Of a DNA stretch of 64,000 nucleotides, positions 1-9,821 are shown piece by piece. Origin of the DNA: Rhizophagus irregularis (lineage: Eukaryota; Glomeromycota; Glomeromycetes; Glomerales; Glomeraceae). Position 1 is the stretch's first letter. The number at the start of each line of letters is the position of its first letter. The notes beneath the pieces were generated by a model, which was given only the letters and a program-made list of their open reading frames with translations, was not told where the DNA came from and did not search any database. The translations under genes were made by a program, and so were the position numbers. The stretch lies in the NCBI RefSeq assembly GCF_026210795.1, contig NC_089445.1, positions 62,001-126,000 on the forward strand, in the 5' to 3' direction.

Positions 1-54
1 AAAGATTTACAGTAGGTACAGTACCACCTATTTGGTAGTCGTGATACTATTCTC

Positions 55-270
55 CTAATGTGCACAATATAAGCATATACAGCTTGACGAGACCTTCGGA
101 TAAGGTAGCCGCCTATGAAAACCTATTCTACTACAAGTCTCATAATATTGCACAGCATTCTGAATGCGCTTAGCCCACGCGTGGAAACTTTCGTCGTCTT
201 GTCTACCTAATCCGTCGGTGTTTTGCATTTGGGTATCTCGTAAGATTACATATCCCATAGGTTTATTCAA
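55..270 (-). CDS. Unassigned 71-codon ORF at window edge
   Basis: Open frame of 71 codons on the same strand and downstream of the polymerase relic, in the same GC-richer block. The middle part (HAWAKRIQNAVQYYETCSR) looks protein-like, but I recognise no domain. It starts at the first ATG after the polymerase stop and a possible intron-like GTATGT at about 289. It could be a further gene of the same element, or an exon of a gene continuing beyond position 1. Chance reading frame is a real alternative. Confidence 0.2.
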   Translation of the reverse strand: MNKPMGYVILRDTQMQNTDGLGRQDDESFHAWAKRIQNAVQYYETCSRIGFHRRLPYPKVSSSCICLYCAH

Positions 271-321
271 TTATGCCATCACGATATGTCAGTAAAAAAT
301 ATACATACCGGTCCCTAGCAA

Positions 322-2166
322 TCATGTCCAGATAACCTTGTTCGCATTTTTCACATGGCAGTATCCCGCGGTTTCAAACTTGAAAGTCTTTAGAGTCGTA
401 TCTGCATTCTCTGAACAAGTGAAAAGCGCGGGGCTATCTGGCTGTTCTTCTAAAATAAATCCGTCTGTATGGATACGTCGTACTTTATCCTTGTATGGTT
501 GAATTGCCTCAGATGTGATTTTGCGACCACGTGCTAATAAGAATGGGGCGATCCTGGGATACTCACCTTTGAAGGGATTACCCGGGTTTGTAAACTAGAA
601 TCGCCACTGGTCAGATCCTACTGGTATGATAGAGTCAAGTGTATGGCCCTCTGGAAATGTAAATGGGTCTGTTTGATCTGTGGTGAGTGTCTTGTAATTA
701 CGCTTCCTCTGGCATAATGCTCCCCATAATGTGTTGAGGACTCGCTTTGCCACGCGGCCAGCTATGCCACCCTGGTTTTTAATTTTGAAGAGGAAGTGTA
801 CATACTCACCGAATATTACAGTTCCAGGGATTCTCGCTTCTCTATCATATATCAATGCATTTGGCTTCCCATCCTGTATTAACTGTATATTGAGACCAAG
901 TTTTTTTGCTCGTTGTAAGTCGATGAATGTATAGATTCCCCTTTTATTCTGTCGGAAGAGAATATTATTCCCATTTACCCTAGCACGGAATAATCCATAT
1001 AAGGCATAACCCCTGTGGTCTACAAAGTCATTAAGTGTCTGGAATTTACCCCGTCTGATTGGAAAGTTCGCGTTCGATTGTTGGATACTCGGGTATAAAC
1101 TTGTTGCGTCGTATTGTCTTCCATAGCCCTTCCACTCGTTATCTGCCCAGATTAATCCGCCCATCATTGCATCACTTAACCACTCTGCTTCTATCGGGTC
1201 AAGAGGATCATTGGCTGGAATCCCTACACTTAATCGTTCGAATAACCAGAGAGCCGTTCTTTTGTAAGACCAGTTATGGTATGATAAGTCGATTCCTAAA
1301 CCGAACTTCTTTGTCTCCTGTAGAAAGGAATTCCGCTCCTCGTGGATTCTCTGATATGCTTCTTCGAGAGTTTCATATACCCCAGTCTTACGGTTTTTCT
1401 CGACGGGGATGAAAGAACTCTTGGAATTCTTAGTTTTTTGAAACTGCCCAATTGTGCAAGACTTAACCGTTTTGCCGTTGTATATTGTGACTACATTATT
1501 GGTCCCATCTTCATGGTATACAATGGGTAAATTACGCAATTTACTGGAGTGGAGTCTTCCGGGATTTAACGTGAGGGAGTAATGGCCTTCTGACAGGATG
1601 AGAATCGCACGTCTATTGGACTTACTCTTAGAGATTCGGGTAATGTCCCCCACAATATTAATTGCGAGACTTCCTGCGAGTTGTTCAACCTTGTCCATGC
1701 ATGAAACTGGGATGGGAGCATCGCGATTGAGACCTAATGCCTTTTTGATATACTCGGGCTTTTCGATTGACTTTGGCATTTTAGAGAATGTGCCGTAAAT
1801 ATTTTTTAGGCATTCATACAGGCAATCATTTAGCTCCCCATTGCATCCTCCTGCGGCCGGTGGACTATCTCTTGCATAAATTATGAATCGTTCAAAATAA
1901 TCAGGGTCTGCGTCATCCGGTAGTTGTGCTTCATCATAATGGTCTAATAGTGAAAAGAGGCTGGCTGGTTGGTTTCCTGATGTCCATCCACCAGGTTTCC
2001 AGTTTTCATAGGGAAGTAGGATCTGGAACTTTCTATCTGGAAATCGCGTCTGGAGAGTCTGACCGAGTCTGGCGATAGCTCCTCTGGAAAAGCGAGCACC
2101 GGAATACTGAAGTTCCTTGATGTCAGGTCGTGTTGGTAAAGTGCGGGCAATTCTTGAGTATTGCAT
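322..2166 (-). pseudogene. Protein-primed family B DNA polymerase, interrupted by an in-frame TAG
   Basis: Relic of a DNA polymerase of the DNA_pol_B_2 (protein-primed) type. Starting at the ATG at 2166, the frame runs 523 codons. Residues 107-121 carry a GGCNGELNDCLYECL block that I associate with related polymerases of this group. Motif A is YDATSLYPSI with its aspartate at residue 353. Motif B is the RVLNTLWGALC region at about 475-485. A TAG at 595-597 then stops the frame. The same frame continues for about 90 codons to a TGA at 322-324, and that continuation contains motif C (RIHTDGF, aspartate at about codon 568) and a conserved-looking C terminus. The TAG therefore separates palm motifs B and C, and the truncated product should lack activity unless the stop is read through. 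CAG to TAG is the simplest origin. It lies 85 bp downstream of the helicase relic on the same strand. I cannot exclude a sequence error. Confidence 0.85.
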
Positions 2167-2251
2167 TTTTATGTATATGATTTGTCTTCAACTATAAATA
2201 ATATCTTTCTATATATATACGAAAAAAAAAAGAAATAATCTCAAATAGCGC

Positions 2252-4793
2252 TTACAATATGTCGTTGATAGCGCCCTCAGTATCCTCTTCGTCCCAGTCA
2301 TCGATGATTCCATTGGCGGCCTCCCATTCACGTTCCATATCAGTTTTTGGACGTTCCTCGGGGATCTCTCGCACTTTACCCTTATCTGCCCTCATAGTTT
2401 CATAACCAGAGGGGGTGGTGATAATCTCAGCATCACGATTATCCTTGTATACTCTTATTAAATCCGCGAGTTCTTTACGGCTAGGTGTTTTAGGTAAGTA
2501 TCCATTATATTCGATCCAGTCCTTGAAGCGGTCTACTACTTCCTTAAGGTAATACTGGTACTCGTCCTCAATACGCGTTGTGGGACATTCCTCTATTTCA
2601 AACGCGAGTATTTCCCAGTCATATTCGTCTGACGCGTCTTGGTACTTGGCCCATAATTCCTTACCTGTATTGTAGAGATCATTGAAGACCTGGTCCTTTA
2701 AATTTTTAACCCATGGTTTGCGATCCCATCGGTGTCTTTCTTGCCAAGCCCAGTGTGCTCAAGTGCCTTCCTTTGGTTCAGGATCCCGGTCAACTTCTGG
2801 TTCTGTGTTGGGTTCTGGGATAAATTGCTCTTCAGAAGCCGGTTCTGGGTCAGGCTTAGTGACAGATGCAGAAGATTCTGCGGGATACTCGGGTTGTTGT
2901 TCAGGAGCTGGGTTCACAGTTGTAAAATCTGAGTCAGATAGCAAGTCATCTAAAACGTCGTAGTTATCTGGCTCGGGGATAGGTTCTTCTTGGTCGGGTT
3001 CCTTGTCAGATAGATAACAATCTGAGAAGTTATCTATAGATTTATCGGTGTTTGACTCATTAGTATCTTCATCGGGATCTGGTTGTTCTTTTCTTAACTC
3101 TTGTGGACGTTCTTTTAAGTGGTCAGGCTTGGGTGGAAGCGGTGGAGGAGTCTTGCGAATTACAGGTGCAGGTTTTTCCTCAGCGGGTTCGGGTTTTTTC
3201 TCAGCGGGTTTTTCCTCAGCGGGTTCGGGTTTTTTCTCAGTGGGTTTTTCCTCAGCGGGTTTCTCTTGTACGTCTTGTGGATTGTTGGCTGGATTATATA
3301 TATTTGCCAAGAACTTCTCCAAGGCTTTGGGGTCTGATGCGGGTTTTTTAGAAGTCTCTATATCGATTCCTTCTATGTCTATCTCGTCTGTTTCGTGGAT
3401 CCAGTTTTTGCCAAAGAACTTCTTGTAGAGGTCCTCCCTGGATATGCTGTAAACCCGTGGTGTTTTTCCACCCTTGCGTACTACTTTGCTATTTATACCC
3501 AACTCATTTGATAGAATTCTAGAAGCGTTTATCTTTGATAGGGGTGAAATGCAATGAGTTTCGCAATATGAAGTATATACCCTATAAAATTCTTGAACAG
3601 GTAGGTCGGTCATATAATTTTTCACTACGAGGTAAGTGTCCTTTATAAATTGGAATAGCGGTGGAAGAGTCGAGATGATATGTTCCTGTTTGGATGTTGT
3701 CATAGGTGGCGGATTTCCATTGAAGTCGGGTAAGCATCCGCGATGGCTCTCAAATAAGCGTAGAACGCCTCGCACTGGCGCCTGGGTATTTCATAGCGTC
3801 GCCGAGTTTTTGAAGTAGTTGAGGTCTCCCTTGCGGGATGGTGACACATCCAAGAACACTGTGCGCCTATCATCGTTCTCCACTCTGAGAGCATTTTCGT
3901 TGGTTAGGACGATAGTTGACATAAAGTTTTTGTAATGTGTTGGCGTCTTGTATTTTTCATGGATTTCTATTATGTCGCTCGTTACCTTATCCTTTAAAGA
4001 GCGATACAGATTATTCCACTGGCTTTTTTCCGTGGGCATTTCCTCGAGGAGAAGAAGAACCTTACCCTGTAATTGCCCATTGAAACTTCCAAGAATCGTT
4101 TGAGGATCGCTGGTCTTATAAACGAGTTGAGTGCCTAGGACGCTGCGCTGAATGAAATCTGTTATAATACCTTTGCCCCAACCCTGTCCAGATTTCAGGT
4201 AAAGGATCGAGTACATCTTCCTTCCAGCAGATACACCGGCTAACCACTTGATGATATACTCAGTGAGATTCCAATCACCCGAACACCAGATATCCTGAAT
4301 GTGAGAGAAGATAAATTTAACCGCGAGGTGAATTGTAGACTCAAAGGTAGATATCGGACGTAAGACGTGGAGGAATCCTGGGAAGATATTTAGATAGAGT
4401 TGGCCGGTTAAGGATCTGAAGATTCGCTGTTTATGGGGATCACAGGTTGCATTACATACATCGGTATTCTCGACCATAAACCACTTGTAGATGTTGAACT
4501 TGGTCTTTTGAGAGGGTCCTTGTTCAGGTTGTGTGTAGAATGCCTTCGTGATTGGACGGATAAGTTTACCAATATTTTTGTCAATAACGTGTTTCAAACT
4601 TTTACTATCCGGGTCCCACCAGAAAACCCCATGAGGATCTGCACAGAGAATGAAATAACTGCAAAGATACCTCTTGGCTTGATCGAGATCATTCATACTC
4701 TTTGCAGCGACAATAAACCGTTTAAGCTCATCGATACTGAAGGCTTTCGTTTGTTCACCGAACTTGGGGATAACTTGAGCTTCGAGTGGTCAT
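2252..4793 (-). pseudogene. SF3-type (D5-like) helicase with long Pro/Glu-rich tail, multiply broken
   Basis: Replicative helicase relic of the SF3/D5 type found in viruses and virus-like plasmids. In the 301-codon segment 4696-3791, the Walker A region is KSGQGWGKGI (residues 168-177), Walker B is LLLLEEM (214-220), motif C is STIVLTNEN (260-268), followed by the DDRR arginine pair. Between about 3820 and 3735 the reading moves through the other two frames and returns to the first, which three single-base losses would explain. The frame then continues through a winged-helix-like stretch and a proline/glutamate repeat tail (3172-3263). It hits TGA at 2759-2761 but stays open beyond it for 168 codons to TAA at 2252-2254. 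The N-terminal start is uncertain: an ATG at 4793 is one base out of frame with the coding frame that follows it. The gene lies upstream of the polymerase on the same strand, as expected for a small replication module. Confidence 0.8.
3172..3263 (-). repeat. 36-bp in-frame repeat encoding Pro/Glu/Lys tail
   Basis: About two and a half copies of a 36-bp unit within the helicase relic. On the minus strand each copy encodes a variant of EKPAEKKPEPAE. The repeat is in frame and probably forms a flexible linker or tail. Confidence 0.8.
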
Positions 4794-5620
4794 TTTTTGT
4801 TCTATCAAATCGAGTACTAATTTATAGTTACCTAATCTTCAATTGCCGAATATATTTTTTCCAAAGATCCGCGCTCCTACCCGGTTACCCTCCTGTGGTT
4901 CTACAGTCCTTCTAGGGGTTATTAACCTATCTGTTTACTCGATTTGCTATCTCACTGCCTCCAATAAGAAAACGAACGGAATCCTGAATCGGTTTCAGAT
5001 GTTTCAGAAGTTTCGGATCTGGGGGGGTAAAATCAAAACTTTTTCTGGGAGGGTTGTCTTCACCTGACTTTTACCAAAATTGCCGAAACATCTGAAACAT
5101 CGAAACACCCTCTCTGATTCTCTCTTATTTTCTTCTCTTTTCCCTTATTTTATCCTTTTTTGCTTATATTGTTATGTTTCAGATCTTGTTTCATATTGTT
5201 TCAGATGTATAGGGATTTCCCGCCCCACGGAGGGGTGATGTAGGTACTGCGAGGCCACAAGGCCGAGGTGGGATGAGCGTAGCGAGACACACTACCAGCC
5301 CGACGACTTGCCAGATGAGGTACGAAGTGCCGAGTTGGTGATCCAGATGCGCAATCCTGCCTTCCATAACCCTTTTGATTGCTGAGAATGAGGCTCGAAG
5401 TGCCGAATTAGTTCAGGCTATATAGCTTTCATATCCTTTTTTCGTGTATTCTCCTGAACCTTTCTGCCTTCCCGACTTCTTTCCTACCTATCGCCGGTAT
5501 TATTCCAAGTTGTAATTTCTTATTTTCTTTCTATATATTATTTTAACTTGGGTTACTACCAATTTTATATCTTATTTTTCGCTCCTGCCTTTCTAGAACC
5601 CTTTTCCGTATAGTTACTAC
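4794..5620. other. Non-coding flank of the polymerase/helicase block
   Basis: I see no convincing gene. 4980-5200 holds repeated variants of GTTTCAGATG and their complements (GAAACATCTGAAAC) near 4995-5010, 5083-5105, 5178-5207. 5218-5345 is GC-rich and includes short repeats such as ACGAAGTGCCGA, seen again near 5395. This could be the 5' control region of the minus-strand helicase gene or a subterminal repeat of the element; no terminal inverted repeat was recognised. Confidence 0.35.
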
Positions 5621-5811
5621 TCTGGGATACTTTAGGATACTACCACATCGACCACTTTGGAATACTACCACATCGATCACTTTGGGGTACTACCACATCA
5701 TTTACTTTCTTTTGGCTTGGCGCTGGGTAATACCACTGTAATACCACATCGATCATTTTGGGATACTACCACATCGTTTACTTTCTTTTGGCTTGGCGCT
5801 GGGTACTACAC
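5620..5811. repeat. Tandem repeat with TACTACCACATCG motif
   Basis: The motif TACTACCACATCG and variants recur near 5639, 5663, 5689, 5737 and 5764. Two longer copies of about 75 bp (about 5677-5745 and 5752-5810) each end in TTTCTTTTGGCTTGGCGCTG. It sits at the transition from the GC-richer block to AT-rich sequence, so it may mark the edge of the virus-like element. Confidence 0.65.
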
Positions 5812-5920
5812 TAACCCAGTATTTTACTAGCAAACATATTCGCTCAAAATTATATAGAATTTTTATTTTGAACTTTGCTAGTTTCTCTGTTATTTTATAC
5901 TGCTTTCTTGCATATACACC

Positions 5921-6388
5921 ATGCTTCTTGCGCAAAAAAAGCCTGACCCTAGCCCACTTGTTTATTCTGAACTGCTTGAATTAATTTTTAGTAATCTCAA
6001 GATTAAAGATATACTATATTCCTGTCTTACTATAAATTATCAATGGAATTTTGAAGCATTTCGAGTTATTTTAAAGGAAAAAGAAAGGGAACTTCGTGAA
6101 GATCTTGATTTTATAAAATATCGGTTAGACTGGAGTAAACAAGAAATAACCCGTATTCATACAGTTCTTTATACTCTGTATTATGATTGGATTACAGCAG
6201 GAGAAGAAATTGCAAATGTTCATGCAGTAATCAAATCCCATATAAATAATCTTACAAGTATTCTTCCCTGTCTTATTAAGTCTTCTGTCTTACGAAACAA
6301 ATTTCATGTACAATGGCAAAATCTTTATAAACAAACGAAAAAATTGTTAAAAGATATCGATCTACTTGATAATATCAATAATACATAA
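5921..6388 (+). CDS. Small F-box-like/coiled-coil protein
   Basis: A 155-codon intact frame. Residues 13-42 (PLVYSELLELIFSNLKIKDI followed by LYSCLTINYQWN) resemble the N terminus of an F-box: a Leu-Ile-hydrophobic pattern followed by a helix ending in a W. F-box proteins are numerous in these fungi. The remainder is predicted helical with heptad-like leucines and ends in LLKDIDLLDNINNT. No leucine-rich repeats or other substrate-binding domain follow, so it is either a minimal member or a truncated one. The AT-rich codon use matches the surrounding genome rather than the GC-richer block just upstream. Function is inferred only from the weak F-box similarity. Confidence 0.45.
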   Translation: MLLAQKKPDPSPLVYSELLELIFSNLKIKDILYSCLTINYQWNFEAFRVILKEKERELREDLDFIKYRLDWSKQEITRIHTVLYTLYYDWITAGEEIANVHAVIKSHINNLTSILPCLIKSSVLRNKFHVQWQNLYKQTKKLLKDIDLLDNINNT

Positions 6389-6751
6389 AAAGAGCGAATA
6401 TATAGACAAAATTGTTGAGCTGTATTGTCAAGTACTCTTAGCTGAAATTGCCACTTCCTGCTAAGAATACTGGCGATATTTATTTTTACTTATGCAATAG
6501 TAGTAGCCAAGTTTAATTTTACTTTCGAACTTGCACCTGGATTTGCATATATCTAGATCGATTCTTCTAGCCAAACTAGTCCAGAGCTAATGATCACTAC
6601 TGCAAATTTCTGTATGTGATATTCTATTGTACCTATAAAATGCAAGATGATATTAACACTAAAGCTTTGGCATATGCCCAAAAGCGTTGAAGGATGCACC
6701 TGCCACATGCATACCTCATTATACATGAAAACTCATGTATAGGGTCAGAAC
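6389..6751. other. Stretch without recognised gene
   Basis: Moderately AT-rich sequence between the F-box-like ORF and the hAT-type foldback element. I see no coding potential or repeat, apart from the left target-site duplicate GTCAGAAC at 6744-6751. Confidence 0.6.
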
Positions 6752-6952
6752 TAAAGCTCCGCATAAGCCGAGCTGGCTTACAAGCTGGCTCGAGCTTTTC
6801 AATCTAAGCCGAACTGAGCGATGATTAAATTGGCTCGTGGGCTCGTGACCAGCTTGAAAAGAGGCTCGAGCCAGTGTAGGCTCGGCTCAAAAAGCTCGAA
6901 GCCAGTAATAGGCTCGGCTCAAAAAGCTCGAGCTGGCTTGAGTTATCATACA

Positions 6953-7795
6953 AAAAATGTTGTGAAATAAAACGTTTTTTGTATAATATTATACAGTCAA
7001 AGTTCTCTATAGCGAATTTTTATATAGCGAATAATTTGCTATAATGAAGAAAAGTTCAGGTACAGATCTTAGTATTTATAATAAAATGGCTTTTAGTATA
7101 GCGAATTTCTTACTATAACGAATTTTAATCTTCGGCCCGTGGGATTCGTTATAGAGAACTTTGACTGTATTAAAAAAACGTTTTGCAACATTTTTTTAAA
7201 TTCTTTAATAAAAAACGTTGCGAAAATGTTTTTTTCACAATATTATATTAGAAAAAAACGTTTTGCAACATTTTTTTTAATTCTTTAATAAAAAAACATT
7301 GCGAAAACGTTTTTTGTATAATATTATATTAGAAAAAACGTTTTGCAACGTTTTTTTAATTCTTTAATAAAAAACGTTGTGAAAACATTTTTTTCACAAT
7401 ATTATATTAGAAAAAAACGTTTCGCAACGTTTTTTTTAATTCTTTAATAAAAAAACGTTGCAAAAACGTTTTTTGTATAATATTATATTAAAAAAACGTT
7501 TCGCAATGTTTTTTTAATTCTTTAATAAAAAATGTTGCGAAAACGTTTTTTTTACAATATTATATTAGAAAAAAACGTTTTGCAACGTTTTTTTTAATTC
7601 TTTAATAAAAAACGTTGCGAAAACGTTTTTTTCACTATATTATATTAGAAAAAAATGTTTCGCAACATTTTTTTAATTCTTTAATAAAAAACGTTGCGAA
7701 AACATTTTTTTCACTATATTATATTAGAAAAAACGTTTCACAACATTTATTTCAATGCTTCAATAAAAAATGTTGCGAAACGTTTTTGTGAAGAT
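6953..7795. repeat. 80-bp tandem array of palindromic AACGTT/GCAACG units
   Basis: About eight to nine units of about 80 bp. Each contains an imperfect palindrome of the form AAAACGTTTTGCAACGTTTT, then TTAATTCTTTAATAA, then its inverted arm, and ends in ATAATATTATATTAG. Unit starts fall near 7165, 7248, 7328, 7409, 7487, 7563, 7643 and 7722. CG dinucleotides alternate with TG/CA between copies, the pattern left by deamination of methylated cytosine. Confidence 0.85.
6994..7167. mobile_element. pogo/Tc1-type MITE with TA target duplication
   Basis: 174 bp with inverted ends CAGTCAAAGTTCTCTATAGC and CAGTCAAAGTTCTCTATAAC, flanked by TA on both sides (6992-6993, 7168-7169). The interrupted sequence AATATTA-TA-TTA is exactly the unit junction of the surrounding 80-bp array, so the insertion occurred after the array formed. 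TIRs starting CAGT and TA duplications are typical of pogo/Tigger-like elements. Confidence 0.8.
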
Positions 7796-7977
7796 AAAGC
7801 TCGAGCCTGGCTTGGCTCGAGCTATGATTTTCATGGCTTGGCTCGGCTCACTTTAGCTTGAGCCAAAATTTTTATGGCTCGGCTTATTCTGGCTCAGGCC
7901 AGAATTTTTTTTTCGAGCTGAGCCGAGCCAGACTGTGGCTCGGCTCAAGCCAGCTTATGCAAAGCTTTAATCAGAAC

Positions 7978-8676
7978 TTCATATAAAAATATCAATCTCG
8001 CTTGGTTTAGTGGTTCATTTGTCTAAGGGTCAAATAAAATAAAACAAAATATTGTTCTTTCGGACTAATAAAACCTAAAAGGTTTATGCCTTTCACAATT
8101 TTCATCAAGAATAAATTGGGGATGATTCATATTTCATTAATAAAATTCAATATAAATTCAAAATAATAAGGATAAAGATTCTATCCTTTCACTTTCTCGA
8201 AATTATCTGTTCAAAAATTTGTTAGTTTATTCGGGTCAAATAAATATTCTTTAAATAATATATCGATTACTCTTGAATTCTATGACTTCTCTAATTTAAT
8301 TGGTACAGTTTATACTCATGTCCTGGAGTTTATACTTCCTTCTCTGAATATCTCATCTAATATTTCCCTTTTTGGAACATCTCTTCTATCTTTTCATACT
8401 AGATACAGTTTATACTCGTGTCTAGGAGTTCCTACAATGATCTACTAATTGATACAATGATGTATAATAAACAAATGGTCTATCACTAGTGTCTATCACT
8501 TGGGTCATAAACAATAAACAAATAGTTCATCATTTGTGCAGGTCGATCATCACGTAACTTATTATTCCATTATTTTCTATACGTTTAAAATACTAAGATA
8601 CCTACGCCTAATTATTAATTAATTTTCTATCGAGTTTTGCATACTACAGCGTGAAGGAAGATGCTTAGCTAAAATT
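7978..8676. other. AT-rich stretch without recognised gene
   Basis: No coding region seen. The phrase GATACAGTTTATACTCGTGTC and its variant near 8307-8330 and 8402-8425 form a loose direct repeat. A short stretch at 7993-8030 (GGTTTAGTGGTTC) looks faintly like a tRNA A-box, but no matching B-box was found. Confidence 0.5.
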
Positions 8677-8885
8677 CACTAGTCGAAAAAGGACAATTCG
8701 GCCTAAATTTGACCAGGTCGAATATAGGTCGAATGATGGTCTAACTTGTGTCAAATTGAGGTCGAATTTTCGGGCGCATTTAGGGTGCCAATCGTCCCAA
8801 ATTCGGACTAATTATTCGACCATTATTTAGGCTTAAATTGACCAATATTCGACCTTAAAACTTTAAGCCGAATTATGGTCTAATA
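8677..8885. mobile_element. Extra CACTA left-end copy
   Basis: Starts CACTAGTCGAAAAAGGAC and matches 9308-9500 closely, including the repeated GACCAGGTCGAATATAGGTC and GGGTGCCAATCGTC segments. It is either the left end of a second, mostly deleted copy or the original end of the element with a duplicated segment. No 3-bp target duplication is evident (ATT before; AAG after the right end at 16483). Confidence 0.65.
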
Positions 8886-9059
8886 ACAACCCATTTATTT
8901 ACGATTTTTTTTATCAAATTTATTATTAAATAAATGTATTTATTAATGCTTAAATACTTTATAATTATATTATTATTATTGCATCTATCTAATTTACAAA
9001 AAGTATTTCTAATTCAAATACAATTCCACAATTACATGATTCATGTATTCATATATATG

Positions 9060-9300
9060 AATCTTTGATCGTTCTTTGGCAATCCACCCGAACCTATAAA
9101 AAAAAAGAGAAGAACGGTTAGTAACCGTTCATAATATTAAAAAAAAATAAGAAAAAAAACCAAGATTCGTACTTACTTACGAATCTTTGGTTTTTTCCAT
9201 TCTTTAGAAAACACCCGAGAACCCCGAGACCTAAAAAGAAAAGAAAAGAACGGTTATTAGTAACCGTTCATAATAATATTAAAAAAAAATTGAAAAAAAA
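9060..9300 (-). repeat. Intron-like tandem units (array 1, left part)
   Basis: On the minus strand two units show an exon-like block, GTAAGTAAG or similar, a palindromic branch-like segment (GAACGGTTAGTAACCGTTC at 9112-9130; its variant at 9248-9269), a pyrimidine tract and TAG. The CACTA element begins a few bases away at 9308. The matching intron start (AAAGGTAAAACTT on the minus strand) lies just beyond the element's other end at about 16485-16500, so the CACTA element probably sits inside one unit of an array continuing at 16.5-17.6 kb. Confidence 0.6.
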
Positions 9301-9821
9301 TAAACCACACTGGTCGAAATAGGACAATTCGACCTAAATTTGACCAGGTCGAATATAGGTCGAATGACGATCTAACCTGTGTCAAATTAAGGTCGAATTT
9401 TCGGGCACATTTAGGGTGCCAATCGTCTCAAATTCGGAAAGGATATTCGGCTAAAATTAGACTCAAATTCGGAAAGGATATTCGGCTAAAATTAGACCTA
9501 TATTAGGACGTTATTACATATTTGTTCGACCCTAAAAAAAAACCATATTCGACTACTATATGTAACCCGAATATTATTGATAAATAGAGTTTTCAAGGAC
9601 GAATAATAAAGCATAGTATAAGCAAATAAAATCCGTTTATTTTATATTTTATATATATTGACGTATAGTAATTATATAAATCAACTCATGTACATAATAA
9701 TATATAAACCCCAATAAACCAACCATATTAAGCCAAAAAAAGAAATATAAAATATACTAATAATACCATATAATAAAAAATAAACCCAATAAACCAACCA
9801 AAAAAAGAAATATAAAATATA

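Larger units (their letters stand above)
6752..7969. mobile_element. Non-autonomous hAT-type foldback element
   Basis: Terminal inverted repeats begin TAAAGCTCCGCATAAGC on the left and TAAAGCTTTGCATAAGC on the right, and continue into GCTCGGCTCGAGC-rich arms (6770-6940 and 7797-7960). The element is flanked by GTCAGAAC (6744-6751) and ATCAGAAC (7970-7977), an 8-bp target-site duplication with one mismatch, the length typical of hAT elements. It has no transposase gene. The core is a tandem array of palindromic 80-bp units (about 6953-7795) interrupted by a TA-flanked MITE. Confidence 0.75.

Noticed and set aside
600-720. Intron that would remove the polymerase TAG at 595
   Set aside because: TTCTAG could serve as an acceptor, but no donor at a sensible distance leaves motifs B and C in frame, and both flanks of the TAG look like coding sequence.
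2682-3428. Plus-strand open frames opposite the helicase tail
   Set aside because: Shadow frames created by the repeated Pro/Glu codons on the minus strand.
7993-8105. Possible tRNA or SINE head (GGTTTAGTGGTTC)
   Set aside because: No B-box (GGTTCRANNCC) at the right distance and no cloverleaf pairing found.
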